From DATFDN01 sp963818885 (GTDB taxonomy: Bacteria; Pseudomonadota; Alphaproteobacteria; Acetobacterales; Acetobacteraceae): a stretch of 64,000 nt of DNA. Position 1 is the first letter of the stretch. Every line of letters starts with the position of its first letter. Location: positions 1,426,001 through 1,490,000 of the forward strand of contig CAWFTP010000003.1 of NCBI GenBank assembly GCA_963818885.1. The letters are read 5' to 3'. Shown one piece after another: positions 54,270 to 62,776 of this stretch. The notes below the pieces were generated by a model that saw only the letters and a program-made list of their open reading frames with translations, did no database searches and was not told the DNA's origin. The position numbers were made by a program, and so were the translations under genes.

Positions 54270-57251
54270 ATGGACGACATGCGCCTCAATGCGGAACTGC
54301 AGCTCCTTCTGCTGTGCGCCCGGGTCGCCCCTTCCCAGTCGGAGCAGGAGGCGATCCGGCGGCTGCTCGCCAACGAGATCGACTGGACGGAATTCGCCCG
54401 AAAGGCAGTCTATCATGGGCTAGCCAGCCTTGCCGCCCATCAATTGCTCCGGGTCGCCCCTGAAGCGGTGCCCGGCGATATTCTCGACGCATTTCAAGCG
54501 CTCATCGAAGAGACGGGCAGGAAGAACCGGGCTCTCTTTGATGAACTGGTGCGATTGGTCGAGGCCCTGGCCAAGGACGGCATCGCGGCAATACCGTTCA
54601 AGGGACCGATCCTCGCCATCGAGGCCTATGGCGATCTTGCGCTTCGCGAGTTCCGGGACCTCGATTTCCTCGTCCGCGATGCCGACCTCGCCGCGACGAT
54701 CGGCGTTCTAGGCCGCCTCGGATACGAGCGTACGGGAGAACTGAGGGCGGCGCAGTTCGACCTGATCCACCGCCTTCAGGGCCAGGAGATCATTTTCGGG
54801 CAGGCCAGCGGAACCGCGGTCGAGCCGCATACCCGTCTGACCTCGCTGAAGATGGCGCTCGACATCGATCACGCCGCCCTTTGGCGCCGCGCCCGGTGGA
54901 GTGAGCTGGGCGGCCGCTCGCTCTTCATCATGGCCCCGGAGGACACGCTTCTCCTGCTCGCCATCCATGGCGGCAAGGAGCTGTGGTGGAACCTGAAATG
55001 GGTCTGCGATATCGTCGCCTTCATCGGGTCACACCCGAAACTCGACTGGAGCGCGGTGCTCGAACGGGCCCGCACGCAAGGCTGCTCGCGCATGGTGTCC
55101 TTGGCGGTATCCCTAGCGCACACGTATTTCGACGTCGGCATTCCGGATGATGTCATCGCCGCCGCACGTTCCGACCCCCTGGTCGGGCGGATGGTGTCCT
55201 CCATCGCCGAGCAGTGGCGCGGCGACGAGCCGGTTTCCTCGCCGAGCAACCAATCGGTATCGATGGATCGCTTGCGGCTGCATGACGGCATTGCGCGGCG
55301 GACGCGCTACGTCGCTCGGACGGTGTTCCTGCCGGGCCCGCAGCATGTCGCCGCCGTGCCGTTGCCGGGCAGCCTCAAGGCCTACATTCCCTTCAAGATC
55401 GTCCACGACCTCGTCGGGCTGCCGCTTTGGCGCGCTTATCAGCAGGCGCTCGCGCAGACCGAGCGTCTGCAGTACGCGGTCGCGGGGTCCGAACTTGCCC
55501 TCGCCGTCATTCCGGGGTCGGCGGAGACGCGGCTGAAGATACGCCACCATCAGAGGGCACGGACGGATGCGAAGCGCGTGCTGGCGCAGACGCCGGACAA
55601 CCCGGTGGCCTGGCGGGTCCTGGGCGACGCCTTCGCCGGCCTCAAGCGCCCGCAGAAGGCGATCGCCTGCTACGACAAGGCGCTCGCCTTCGCGCCCCAC
55701 AACACGACGATCTGGAAGCGGCGCCTCGCGGTCATGCGGGCTCGCGGCGAGGAGACGCATTTGTCCGCTGCGCCGCTTGACCCACAGGACGGGGGTGCGT
55801 GGGCGATCCAGGCAGGGCGGCTGTTCAGCGCGAGGCGCTTTGCCGAAGCGCTCGAGGCAAGCGATCGCGCGATCGCGCTCGACCCAAGCAACGTCATCGG
55901 GGCGCGCGCAGGCATCCAGGCCCGGCTATGCGCCTGCGACTGGAGCCGGCGCGACGCCGATGAACGCCGTGTCGCTGACGGGGTCGCCGCGGGCGAGCTC
56001 ATCATCGTGCCCTTCTATCACAAGGGCCTTTCGAACTCGGAGGCGGAGAGCCTGGCCCTCGCGCGGGAAACCGGCAGAGGGCTCATGCAGCCGATGACGC
56101 CATTATCGCCCGCCGCGCCCTATCGGCACGACAGAGTCCGCATCGCCTACAGCTCGACCGATTTCCGCGACCACGTGGTTGCCGACATGATCGTCGGCTG
56201 CTTCGAGCGTCACGACAAGTCTCGCTTCGAGACGACCGCGATCTCGCTTGGACCGAACGACGAGAGCAGGATGCGCCGGCGGATCGGAGCCGCCTTTGAC
56301 CGCTTCATCGACGCCCAGGCCATGAGTGATGCGGAGGTCGCGCGGACGATCCGCGCACTCGAAATCGATATCGTCGTCGATCTCAACGGCGGTTCAGGGG
56401 ATTCCCGCACACGCATCTTCGCGCATCGCCCGGCCCCCGTGCAAGTCACCTATCTCGGCTATCCCGGCACAACGGGACTCCCGTTCTACGACTACATCAT
56501 CGCCGATCGGGTGGTCATCCCCGAGGAGAACCGGGCGCACTACACCGAACATGTTGTCGATCTGCCGCACAGCTTCATGCCGAATGACGGCAGCCGGCCG
56601 ATCGCGCCTCGAACCCCCGACCGCGCCGAGGCGGGATTGCCCGAATCGGGCTTCGTGTTCGCGTGTCACAACCATGAGCACAAGATAGGCCCGGAGACAT
56701 TCGATATCTGGATGCACCTGCTGAGGGAGGTCGCCGGCAGCGTGCTATGGCTCAAATCGCTGAACCCGTCGGCGAGGATCAACCTGCGACGGGAGGCGGC
56801 CGCACGCGGCGTCGACCCCGAGCGGCTCGTCTTCGCGCCGCACGTAGCGCGGTCGGAGGATCACCTTGCGCGGCTTCGGCTCGCCGACGTCTTTCTCGAC
56901 ACGCGGCCTTACAATGCGCATGCCACGGCGTGCGATGCGCTGTGGGTCGGTGTGCCGGTCGTGACCTGTCCCGGCAACACGTACGCGGCGCGGGTCGCCG
57001 CCAGCCTCCTCGGCGCGATCGGCCTGCCGGAGCTGGTGACCGGCTCGCTCGCCGAGTACGAGGCTGTGGCGCTTGCCCTCGCGCGCGACCCGCAGCGCCT
57101 CTCCGCGATCAAGGCGAAGCTCCTGCGCAACCGCGATACGAAGCCCCTGTTCGACACCACGCGCCACACGCGGGATCTCGAGTCGGCCTATGCAACGATG
57201 TGGGAACGCCACCAGGCCGGCTTGCCGCCAACCAGCTTCGCCGTCGGGTGA
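54270..57251 (+). CDS. Nucleotidyltransferase-TPR-OGT (SPINDLY-like) trifunctional fusion
   Basis: 993 residues in three parts. Residues 1-350 resemble the uncharacterised nucleotidyltransferase family seen in peptide-modification clusters (IPFKGPILAIEAYGDLALRE, then FRDLDFLVRD). Residues about 420-545 contain TPR units (PVAWRVLGDAFAGLKRPQKA and AWAIQAGRLFSARRFAEALE). Residues about 620-985 are an O-GlcNAc-transferase-type GT41 domain: STDFRDHVVADMI with the catalytic-type His, TYLGYPGTTGLPFYDYIIAD, FACHNHEHKIGPE retaining the Lys, and RPYNAHATACDALWVGVPVV. The GT41 domain should glycosylate Ser/Thr of a protein. No signal peptide. Convergent with the first JmjC gene, nine bases away. Confidence 0.87.
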   Translation: MDDMRLNAELQLLLLCARVAPSQSEQEAIRRLLANEIDWTEFARKAVYHGLASLAAHQLLRVAPEAVPGDILDAFQALIEETGRKNRALFDELVRLVEALAKDGIAAIPFKGPILAIEAYGDLALREFRDLDFLVRDADLAATIGVLGRLGYERTGELRAAQFDLIHRLQGQEIIFGQASGTAVEPHTRLTSLKMALDIDHAALWRRARWSELGGRSLFIMAPEDTLLLLAIHGGKELWWNLKWVCDIVAFIGSHPKLDWSAVLERARTQGCSRMVSLAVSLAHTYFDVGIPDDVIAAARSDPLVGRMVSSIAEQWRGDEPVSSPSNQSVSMDRLRLHDGIARRTRYVARTVFLPGPQHVAAVPLPGSLKAYIPFKIVHDLVGLPLWRAYQQALAQTERLQYAVAGSELALAVIPGSAETRLKIRHHQRARTDAKRVLAQTPDNPVAWRVLGDAFAGLKRPQKAIACYDKALAFAPHNTTIWKRRLAVMRARGEETHLSAAPLDPQDGGAWAIQAGRLFSARRFAEALEASDRAIALDPSNVIGARAGIQARLCACDWSRRDADERRVADGVAAGELIIVPFYHKGLSNSEAESLALARETGRGLMQPMTPLSPAAPYRHDRVRIAYSSTDFRDHVVADMIVGCFERHDKSRFETTAISLGPNDESRMRRRIGAAFDRFIDAQAMSDAEVARTIRALEIDIVVDLNGGSGDSRTRIFAHRPAPVQVTYLGYPGTTGLPFYDYIIADRVVIPEENRAHYTEHVVDLPHSFMPNDGSRPIAPRTPDRAEAGLPESGFVFACHNHEHKIGPETFDIWMHLLREVAGSVLWLKSLNPSARINLRREAAARGVDPERLVFAPHVARSEDHLARLRLADVFLDTRPYNAHATACDALWVGVPVVTCPGNTYAARVAASLLGAIGLPELVTGSLAEYEAVALALARDPQRLSAIKAKLLRNRDTKPLFDTTRHTRDLESAYATMWERHQAGLPPTSFAVG

Positions 57252-57260
57252 GGGCGAAGT

Positions 57261-58431
57261 CTACTTCCGGACGACCAGTCCCCTCCTGGAGCAGACGCTC
57301 GGTGAAGACGATCCTTTCCTCGTCCTGCAGGTCGCCCGGAAGGTCGCGGACCGCGTAAGACGGGTTCTTCAGCGCAAACTCGAGCGCCTCGCGGAAGAAG
57401 CCCCGAAACGCGATGGTGCGGGCGCCGTAGTTGACGCGAACGCTGTCGTCCTCGACATGCATCTGGTAGGTGATGGCGTGGCGGGGCCCGACCACCTCCT
57501 CGAGCGTAAGCTGCCTGGGCTGGAAGAAGTCGACGACCTGGCCCGCGACGTCGAGCTGGTAGGTCGACACCAACTCGTCCAGCATCTGGTCCACGACCCC
57601 TTTCAGGAAGCTCTCCTCGGAGAGCTCGCGCAGGATTCCCCTCAGGCGCTTGACCAGAACGTCTCGCGGAACGTGATTGAAGCCGAGCGGCAGGGCGTGG
57701 CGGAGGCGTTCGTCGCGCGCGGTCGCCGCCGTCGCGGCCGCGTGCACAAGATCCTCCCAGAACACGCCGGTGACACCCAGCGTGATGTGCAGCGACGGCT
57801 CCGACCCGCACTCCGCGGCGTGGATGAAGCCGCGCGGGATGTAGATGAGATCGCCCTGCTTGAGAGTGAAGGATTCGAGGTCGCCACGAAGCTCACGGCC
57901 CTCGCTGTCCATGCTCTGCTGCTTGCCGGGAAAGGTGCGGCGCTGCTTTTCGATCTTCCAGTCCTTCGATCCCACCACCTGAAGGATGAAGACGTCGTGG
58001 TTGTCCCAGTGCGGCGTGAAGCCCTTGCCGTGCGGAGGCGTCAGATAGAGGTTGGTCTGAAACCTGTGGCCCACCTCGGCGGCGAGCGTCCGGCAAAGTC
58101 GGCGAAGCTTGGGGTCGTGGTGGTGCAGCTGATCGAGCACGAGCGTGCCGCCGTCGCGCATATCGCCGAGGACCGCGTCGAGGGCCTGCGATACGTCGCC
58201 CTTGTACGAGACGTTCTTGCCCTTCGCCGCGTCGGCGATCTTCACGTAGTCGGGCGAGCGGGTGAGAGCCTCGTCGAAATCCTGCAGCGTAAACAGGCCG
58301 TCATAAAAATCCGGATTGTCCCGGTGAACGATCAGTGTCTCCCGCTCCCAGTAACGCGAACGAAATTCGCTTTCGGGAACCGGAGCGACGAGCGATCCGA
58401 GGGTCAAGTTTGTCAGGAAACCGCACGTCAT
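57261..58431 (-). CDS. JmjC/cupin-like Fe(II)/2-oxoglutarate oxygenase A (one frameshift near the end)
   Basis: About 390 residues. The HXD...H iron triad is in FTPHWDNHDVFILQVVGSKDW and LIYIPRGFIHAAECG, on a double-stranded beta-helix like ribosomal oxygenases of the MINA53/NO66 type, followed by a helical dimerisation/winged-helix-like C-terminal part. The frame breaks near 57284; removing one base gives RLLQEGLVVRK and a stop at 57261, nine bases from the convergent OGT gene, while the unrepaired frame runs 150 bases antisense into it. ATG 58431 has AGGAG upstream and fits the paralogue's N terminus; 58524 is an alternative. It probably hydroxylates a His, Asn or Arg in a protein or peptide. 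Confidence 0.82.
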
Positions 58432-58576
58432 GTGCCAGAAGCTCCTCAACTCGGCTCGGGACGCCCAGTCCTCGCCGACAGTCGCGGCCTGGTCGTCCGG
58501 GCGCACGGGATGGACATTTCGCAAGCCTGGCGAGCGAGCGTCAAATGAATTTCATCGCGAAGCTTGGACGAGACCT

Positions 58577-59448
58577 TCAATAGGCGACGTTGCTCCATCC
58601 GGGAAGGAATTCGCGCAGGCTCAACTCGTTGACCCGCTCCAGCGAGGCGGGTCTTGATCCGCGCCTCCATCGCCTCGAGCGCCGCCGGGTCGTCGAATCG
58701 CGTCAGCGGTGTCCGGAAGGCCTCCTCCGAGAGCAACGGCTGAATCAAGCTGCCTCACGGCGTGCCAGCTGGTCGGCGGAAGAAAGAAGAGGCCGAGATG
58801 GACGGAAGTGCCCAGCCCGTTCTCGCAGTGGTGCCAGTTGCCCGCCGGCACGAACAACATGTCCCCGGCCTCGAGGACTTCATCGAAGATTGGCTCGGTC
58901 CCGGGCGTCGGCTGTTTCGGCATGCCCCGGAGGGGATTGGGAACGGCCGGTCCAAAGACTTGCCAGCGCTTGGTGCCCTCGAGCTGCAGAATGAGGAGGT
59001 CCTCGGGATCGAAATGGGTCCGGAAGGCTCCCGCCGCCGTGCCAGAGGTCACGATCACGCCGACATAGGATCCTTCCGACGTTCGCGACCGGATATCCTG
59101 GCAGAGCGCCGCGAGGGCCGGCACATGCGGCTCGATATGAACGACGACGACGCTGAATCCCTTGGCGAGGAGATCGTCCAGCTTGGCCGTCTCGACCTTC
59201 CCGTCCGTGCTCCAGCGGTCGGGGGGAGCCGCCACCAACTCCCGCGTCACTCTTATGTCGTTGTGATCCTTGGGATGGTCTCCTTTGTCGAGCAGGCGCC
59301 GCAGCGCCTGCCAGCCAAGCAGCGGCGCGTAACGGCCTCCATTCGACCCAGGCTGGTAGAACAACTCCCGCCGACGCAGGCGCGAAATGAATTCCGCCTC
59401 CGGCAAAGGTGAGAGCAGGTCCGCGAGGGTGGAAGGGGCGTCGCTCAT
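58577..59448 (-). CDS. JmjC/cupin-like Fe(II)/2-oxoglutarate oxygenase B (two frameshifts near the end)
   Basis: About 290 residues. The N terminus (STLADLLSPLPEAEFISRL) aligns with that of the neighbouring oxygenase (LTLGSLVAPVPESEFRSRY), so the two are diverged tandem copies. Iron motif: FRTHFDPEDLLILQLEGTKR and MLFVPAGNWHHCENG. After SWHAVRQL the frame breaks near 58746, continues as IQPLLSEEAFRTPLTRFDD, breaks again near 58652 and ends VNELSLREFLPGWSNVAY at 58577. It lacks the long C-terminal part of copy A. Both lie downstream of the candidate precursor-peptide gene on the same strand. Confidence 0.8.
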
Positions 59449-59557
59449 GAATCAATCCGGAAAGCTGGGGATGAGGATCCCAGCGATCGCGAAGGTTATA
59501 CCCAATCGCCCCATCGCGGAAACGGTTCTGGATGCAAAAGCAAATGTCCCTGCCGTA

Positions 59558-59612
59558 TCGTAGGGGCACGCAGTCCGCCGCCGCACGACGGCGGATTGGC
59601 ATCCGCCCTACT
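59558..59612. repeat. Nested inverted-repeat element between the peptide and oxygenase genes
   Basis: Outer arms GTAGGG / CCCTAC (59560-59565 and 59606-59611) enclose TCCGCCG / CGGCGGA (59574-59580 and 59589-59595) and a small GGAT-TGGC-ATCC hairpin. The compact multi-stem form is that of a REP-like dispersed element, or an RNA structure in the leader of the oxygenase genes. Confidence 0.5.
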
Positions 59613-59621
59613 GGCTGGCAC

Positions 59622-59657
59622 AAAAAAGATGCCCCCGCTGATTACCGCGGGGGCATC
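59622..59657 (-). terminator. Rho-independent terminator after the Tat-like peptide gene
   Basis: Read on the minus strand: stem GCGGGGGCATC... i.e. GATGCCCCCGC with an eight-base loop, 11 perfect pairs, followed by TTTTTTG. It begins 35 bases after the peptide stop codon and separates the peptide from the two oxygenase genes. It should give a short abundant peptide mRNA with only limited read-through. Confidence 0.85.
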
Positions 59658-59691
59658 CGTATCGAAGCAACTAGTCGGCGTTCCTGCCGGA

Positions 59692-59973
59692 CTAGACCGC
59701 GTTGTGGTCGTCCTGCGCCGGCTTGCCGAAGCTGGTGAAATTGGTGCCGCTCCGGTGGGCGTCGATGTCTTCGTGGTCGTTTCCGAACGTGAAGTCATCG
59801 AGGATATGCGCATTGATGACGTTGTAGGGAATCGTCTGGGCGCTCGCGGTCTTCGAGCCCAGCAGCATGGCGACCGCAGGGGCTGTCACCGCCACCGCCG
59901 CCGACGTCTTGACGAAATCGCGCCGACCCTTCTGCTCGATTTCCTGTTCCGGGTTGGTATTTTCTTCAGCCAT
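59692..59973 (-). CDS. Small Tat-like peptide, candidate precursor/substrate of the modification locus
   Basis: 93 residues from the ATG at 59973 behind AGGGGGTGA (an in-frame GTG at 59979 is less likely). An acidic N-terminal stretch (1-16, MAEENTNPEQEIEQKG) precedes a twin-arginine-like signal RRDFVKTSAAVAVTAPAVAM and a cut site near ASA-Q46. The 48-residue tail has no Cys and is rich in Asn, Asp and His (16 of 48; FGNDHEDIDAHRSG, QDDHNAV). A strong terminator follows. It lies between two JmjC-type oxygenases and a PqqD-HprK protein, so it is proposed as their substrate (inference). It could instead be a plain exported small protein. Confidence 0.72.
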   Translation of the reverse strand: MAEENTNPEQEIEQKGRRDFVKTSAAVAVTAPAVAMLLGSKTASAQTIPYNVINAHILDDFTFGNDHEDIDAHRSGTNFTSFGKPAQDDHNAV

Positions 59974-60157
59974 GGTCACCCCCTGGGGTTAGCGGTGGAG
60001 CCGTGCCCTTTGAACGATCACGTGCGATTAACACTTACGCCACCGCATGTCCGTTTGGCAAGGCGCAATTCACTTCCGCAGACGACATGGATGCTTTTTA
60101 ACTTGCCTAGCGATCTCACGACTTCGTGAGCTGCGCGCATGCCCTCCTTCGCAGGCT

Positions 60158-61363
60158 TCACGACGGCGGCGGGAGACCGATGGTGCCGGCCACGAGCTCG
60201 GCCGCGGCTTCGAGCGAGGAAAATGTCAGCGCATGGCATTCGACCCCTTCGATCCAGCGAAGGAGGTCCGCGACATTGTGCCGATCCAGACGTTGGCGGA
60301 GGACCAGGCATTCGGCCATAAGTCGAGCCAGCGCTTCCGATCGCGCCACCGGCCTGATCTCGGTCGGTGCATTTTCCCGGTGGCTGGGGAAGATGATATG
60401 GCTGACCGGCAAAGGCCGCTGCTTCGTCGCTGCCTTGGGCGGGGCGATGTAGCGCAGCACCTTCCCATCCTTGCGCCGATGCGTCGGCAGGTCCGCGATC
60501 ACCGGATAATAGCGGGAGATCAGATCCCACCCTGTCTCCTTGATGCACATGGCGAGCGGCAGCGCGCGGACCTGGAACGTATTTGGCTCGATGAGCGCCA
60601 CCTCGTCCGAGAAGTATTGGAAGCCCCGATGGGTGAGGGCGGCGACAAGCGAGGACTTGCCGCTGCCGGGGGCAGCCGGAAATAGAGCGCAACTCGCCCC
60701 GTTTCCGACAACGCCCGCATGGATGTTGAACAGGAAGTTGTGGCGGTTGACTGCGGATTCCCAAAGGACGGCCTTGACCAGCGGAGCAAGCAGGGACAAC
60801 CGAGGCGCGAATCCGACCGGCATGGCGTCGCGATAGATGTCAGTGTGGAGATTTCCGTCTTCCATCATGCTGGCCGCCAGGTCGATCACGATGGTTGGCC
60901 TCGAACTGTCGTCGACAATCAGGTGGCCAAGAACTGAATTGACCAGGCGGACTTGCGCGCGCGAGCCGAAGCGGACCAAGGCGGAAGTGTCGAGCAGGCG
61001 ATAGCGCCGTTCCTGTGCCGCCTCGAAGGGCGCATACTCAGGCATGTCAGCAATCGCTGCGGCGCGCTCCTCCTCCGCCCGAAGCTGCGTCTCCGATGCG
61101 GACATGGGAGGGCTGTCGGCGAGCATCCCGTGCGAGTTGAGAGCATCGAGCATCGTCTCCACCCAATGCTCGGCCTGATCGGGAGGTGCGACGCCTTGCG
61201 AGGAAAGGAGGCGTGGCAACTCGGATGCCCGGCTGCCTTCTTGGAGCTCCCGCACGATCAGTGCCGCCGAGGCGTTCAGGCCCAAGAGGCACTGCGCCTC
61301 CTCGGAGAACGCCACGGCCTCGTCGCCGAGAGGCAGGAGAGCCAGGTCCGCTCGAAGCTTCAT
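60158..61363 (-). CDS. PqqD-like domain fused to an HprK-like kinase
   Basis: 401 residues from the ATG at 61363. Residues 1-90 look like a PqqD/RRE winged-helix peptide-binding domain (AVAFSEEAQCLLGLNASAAL, VETMLDALNSHGML). Residues about 105-390 form an HPr kinase-like domain with Walker A in FPAAPGSGKSSLVAALTHRG and YFSDEVALIEP. Separate or fused PqqD-like and HprK-like proteins occur in exosortase-linked cassettes and in lasso-peptide clusters, where the kinase phosphorylates the peptide. The RRE-like part would bind a leader peptide; the nearby Tat-like peptide is the obvious candidate. It lies 184 bases upstream of that gene on the same strand. Confidence 0.83.
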   Translation of the reverse strand: MKLRADLALLPLGDEAVAFSEEAQCLLGLNASAALIVRELQEGSRASELPRLLSSQGVAPPDQAEHWVETMLDALNSHGMLADSPPMSASETQLRAEEERAAAIADMPEYAPFEAAQERRYRLLDTSALVRFGSRAQVRLVNSVLGHLIVDDSSRPTIVIDLAASMMEDGNLHTDIYRDAMPVGFAPRLSLLAPLVKAVLWESAVNRHNFLFNIHAGVVGNGASCALFPAAPGSGKSSLVAALTHRGFQYFSDEVALIEPNTFQVRALPLAMCIKETGWDLISRYYPVIADLPTHRRKDGKVLRYIAPPKAATKQRPLPVSHIIFPSHRENAPTEIRPVARSEALARLMAECLVLRQRLDRHNVADLLRWIEGVECHALTFSSLEAAAELVAGTIGLPPPS

Positions 61364-61578
61364 CGCCTTGCTCTGAGCGGCCCCCCGATCGTGGCGGCGC
61401 CCAATTCCGTGGTGACCGGACCTCTTAGCCCGGCCCTTCCCGGGGAACAACAACATCATGACATCGGACCGCCCAGGTCGCTGCCGTCATCGACGCGTGG
61501 CGCCGGGAGGACGCGGCCGCCCGGTAACGGCTCTTCCCGCCCATTGCCAATGATTGGAGTTGTTGGCTAGGCACAAGC

Positions 61579-62754
61579 ATGACGGGGCGGTGTCGGAACG
61601 CCCGATTACGATGGTGGGCGTCGGTGCTGGACAGGCTGCACGAGGTTCGGATGGTAACGGCCCGGCGCTCGGCGAGTCTCGGCGTCTCGGTCGTGACCCT
61701 CGCCCGGTGGGCGCGATTGGCAGCGGGCCGGCCCTGGGCGGCCGTGCAAGCCGTACGGGACGCCGGACGAGCGTGGGCAATCACGCCGCCGTACTTTGGT
61801 CGGTCAATCTATGACGATCGGGCGGACGGCAACCGGCAGCTCCAGCGACGCCGGCCGTTCCGCCGCGGCGAGTTGCTCAAGCTGAAATTCGAGAGCGCCC
61901 GCTGGGTGTTCCTCCATAGCGCGAGGCTGGGAATCGCCCATTCCGTCGTTGTTCCCCGGTTTGGGACCGAGGGGCTGCTCGCGAACCTCCTGCACGTGCT
62001 GGAAACTCTCCATCGGACCCGGCCCGGCGCTCGTGTGCACGTGGACTGGGTTCTGAGGGGCAATGAAATCGGCTTTCGATACGGTGGCACCGGCGACGAC
62101 GTCTGGTCCGAGCTGTTCCGGCCCCTGGAGCGACATCCTCAAGCGGCAGCGCATCGGGCCACCCTCCCGGTGGATTTCGCTTTTTGGGGAACCGGCAAGG
62201 ACTACCTCACAGGACGGCGCCTCCGCAGACACCGGGACGCCTATCATCGGACGATGTCCACGTGGCTTGAGGTCACGAATCCGCGGATTCTCGAGCAAGT
62301 CCGGAGCATTTCCGCGCAATCGTTGGACGGACGCTTTTGCATCGGCGTCCACCGCCGCGTGCCGAACACCCAGGTCGCCAACTTGCAGGCGGACGGGCGG
62401 GTGCCGTCGCTCGACCTCTTGATCCGGACGGCGGAAGCCATCCTGGCCAAGAGAAGCGCACCGGAATGGGCAATCTTTCTCGCGACCGACGATGCAGAAG
62501 CCGTGGATGCCTTCAGGCATGCCTTCGGTTCCAGGTTGGTCATTCGGGACAACGTGCAACGCACCACGGCCGATGCCGAGGAGGTCCACTTCCGCGGCTG
62601 GGACCGCATCTCGCTGGTTGATGCCGAGGATGTCATCATCGACACGATCCTGTTGTCGCGCTGCGATGTCTTGATCCACGCATCGAGTTCCGTCAGCACG
62701 GTGGCTTCACTCATGAACCCGGCGCTGTCGCTCGTGCGGGCCTCGGCGGGCTAG
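61579..62754 (+). CDS. Fucosyltransferase-like protein (GT23/NodZ-type)
   Basis: 391 residues. The C-terminal half shows FCIGVHRRVPNTQVANLQAD, AIFLATDDAEAVDAF and TILLSRCDVLIHASSSVSTVA, the nucleotide-sugar-binding pattern of alpha-1,6-fucosyltransferases and NodZ. The N-terminal half (about 1-110) is basic and Arg-rich without a clear family match, and no signal peptide is seen. GDP-fucose could come from the synthase at 48.9 kb. It starts divergently from the PqqD-HprK gene, 215 bases apart, and the downstream oxygenase follows after 22 bases. Confidence 0.72.
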   Translation: MTGRCRNARLRWWASVLDRLHEVRMVTARRSASLGVSVVTLARWARLAAGRPWAAVQAVRDAGRAWAITPPYFGRSIYDDRADGNRQLQRRRPFRRGELLKLKFESARWVFLHSARLGIAHSVVVPRFGTEGLLANLLHVLETLHRTRPGARVHVDWVLRGNEIGFRYGGTGDDVWSELFRPLERHPQAAAHRATLPVDFAFWGTGKDYLTGRRLRRHRDAYHRTMSTWLEVTNPRILEQVRSISAQSLDGRFCIGVHRRVPNTQVANLQADGRVPSLDLLIRTAEAILAKRSAPEWAIFLATDDAEAVDAFRHAFGSRLVIRDNVQRTTADAEEVHFRGWDRISLVDAEDVIIDTILLSRCDVLIHASSSVSTVASLMNPALSLVRASAG

Positions 62755-62776
62755 CAGGGCCGGCGGGAGCGCGCAG

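Noticed and set aside
57109..57260. C-terminal extension of the first JmjC protein into the OGT gene
   Set aside because: Shifting one base near 57284 gives a natural end (LVVRK, stop 57261) just short of the convergent gene; the extension is Arg/Pro/Gly-rich noise.
60115..60130. CTCACGACTTCGTGAG inverted repeat near the end of the PqqD-HprK gene region
   Set aside because: Two-base centre and no T-run on either strand; too weak to call a terminator or operator.
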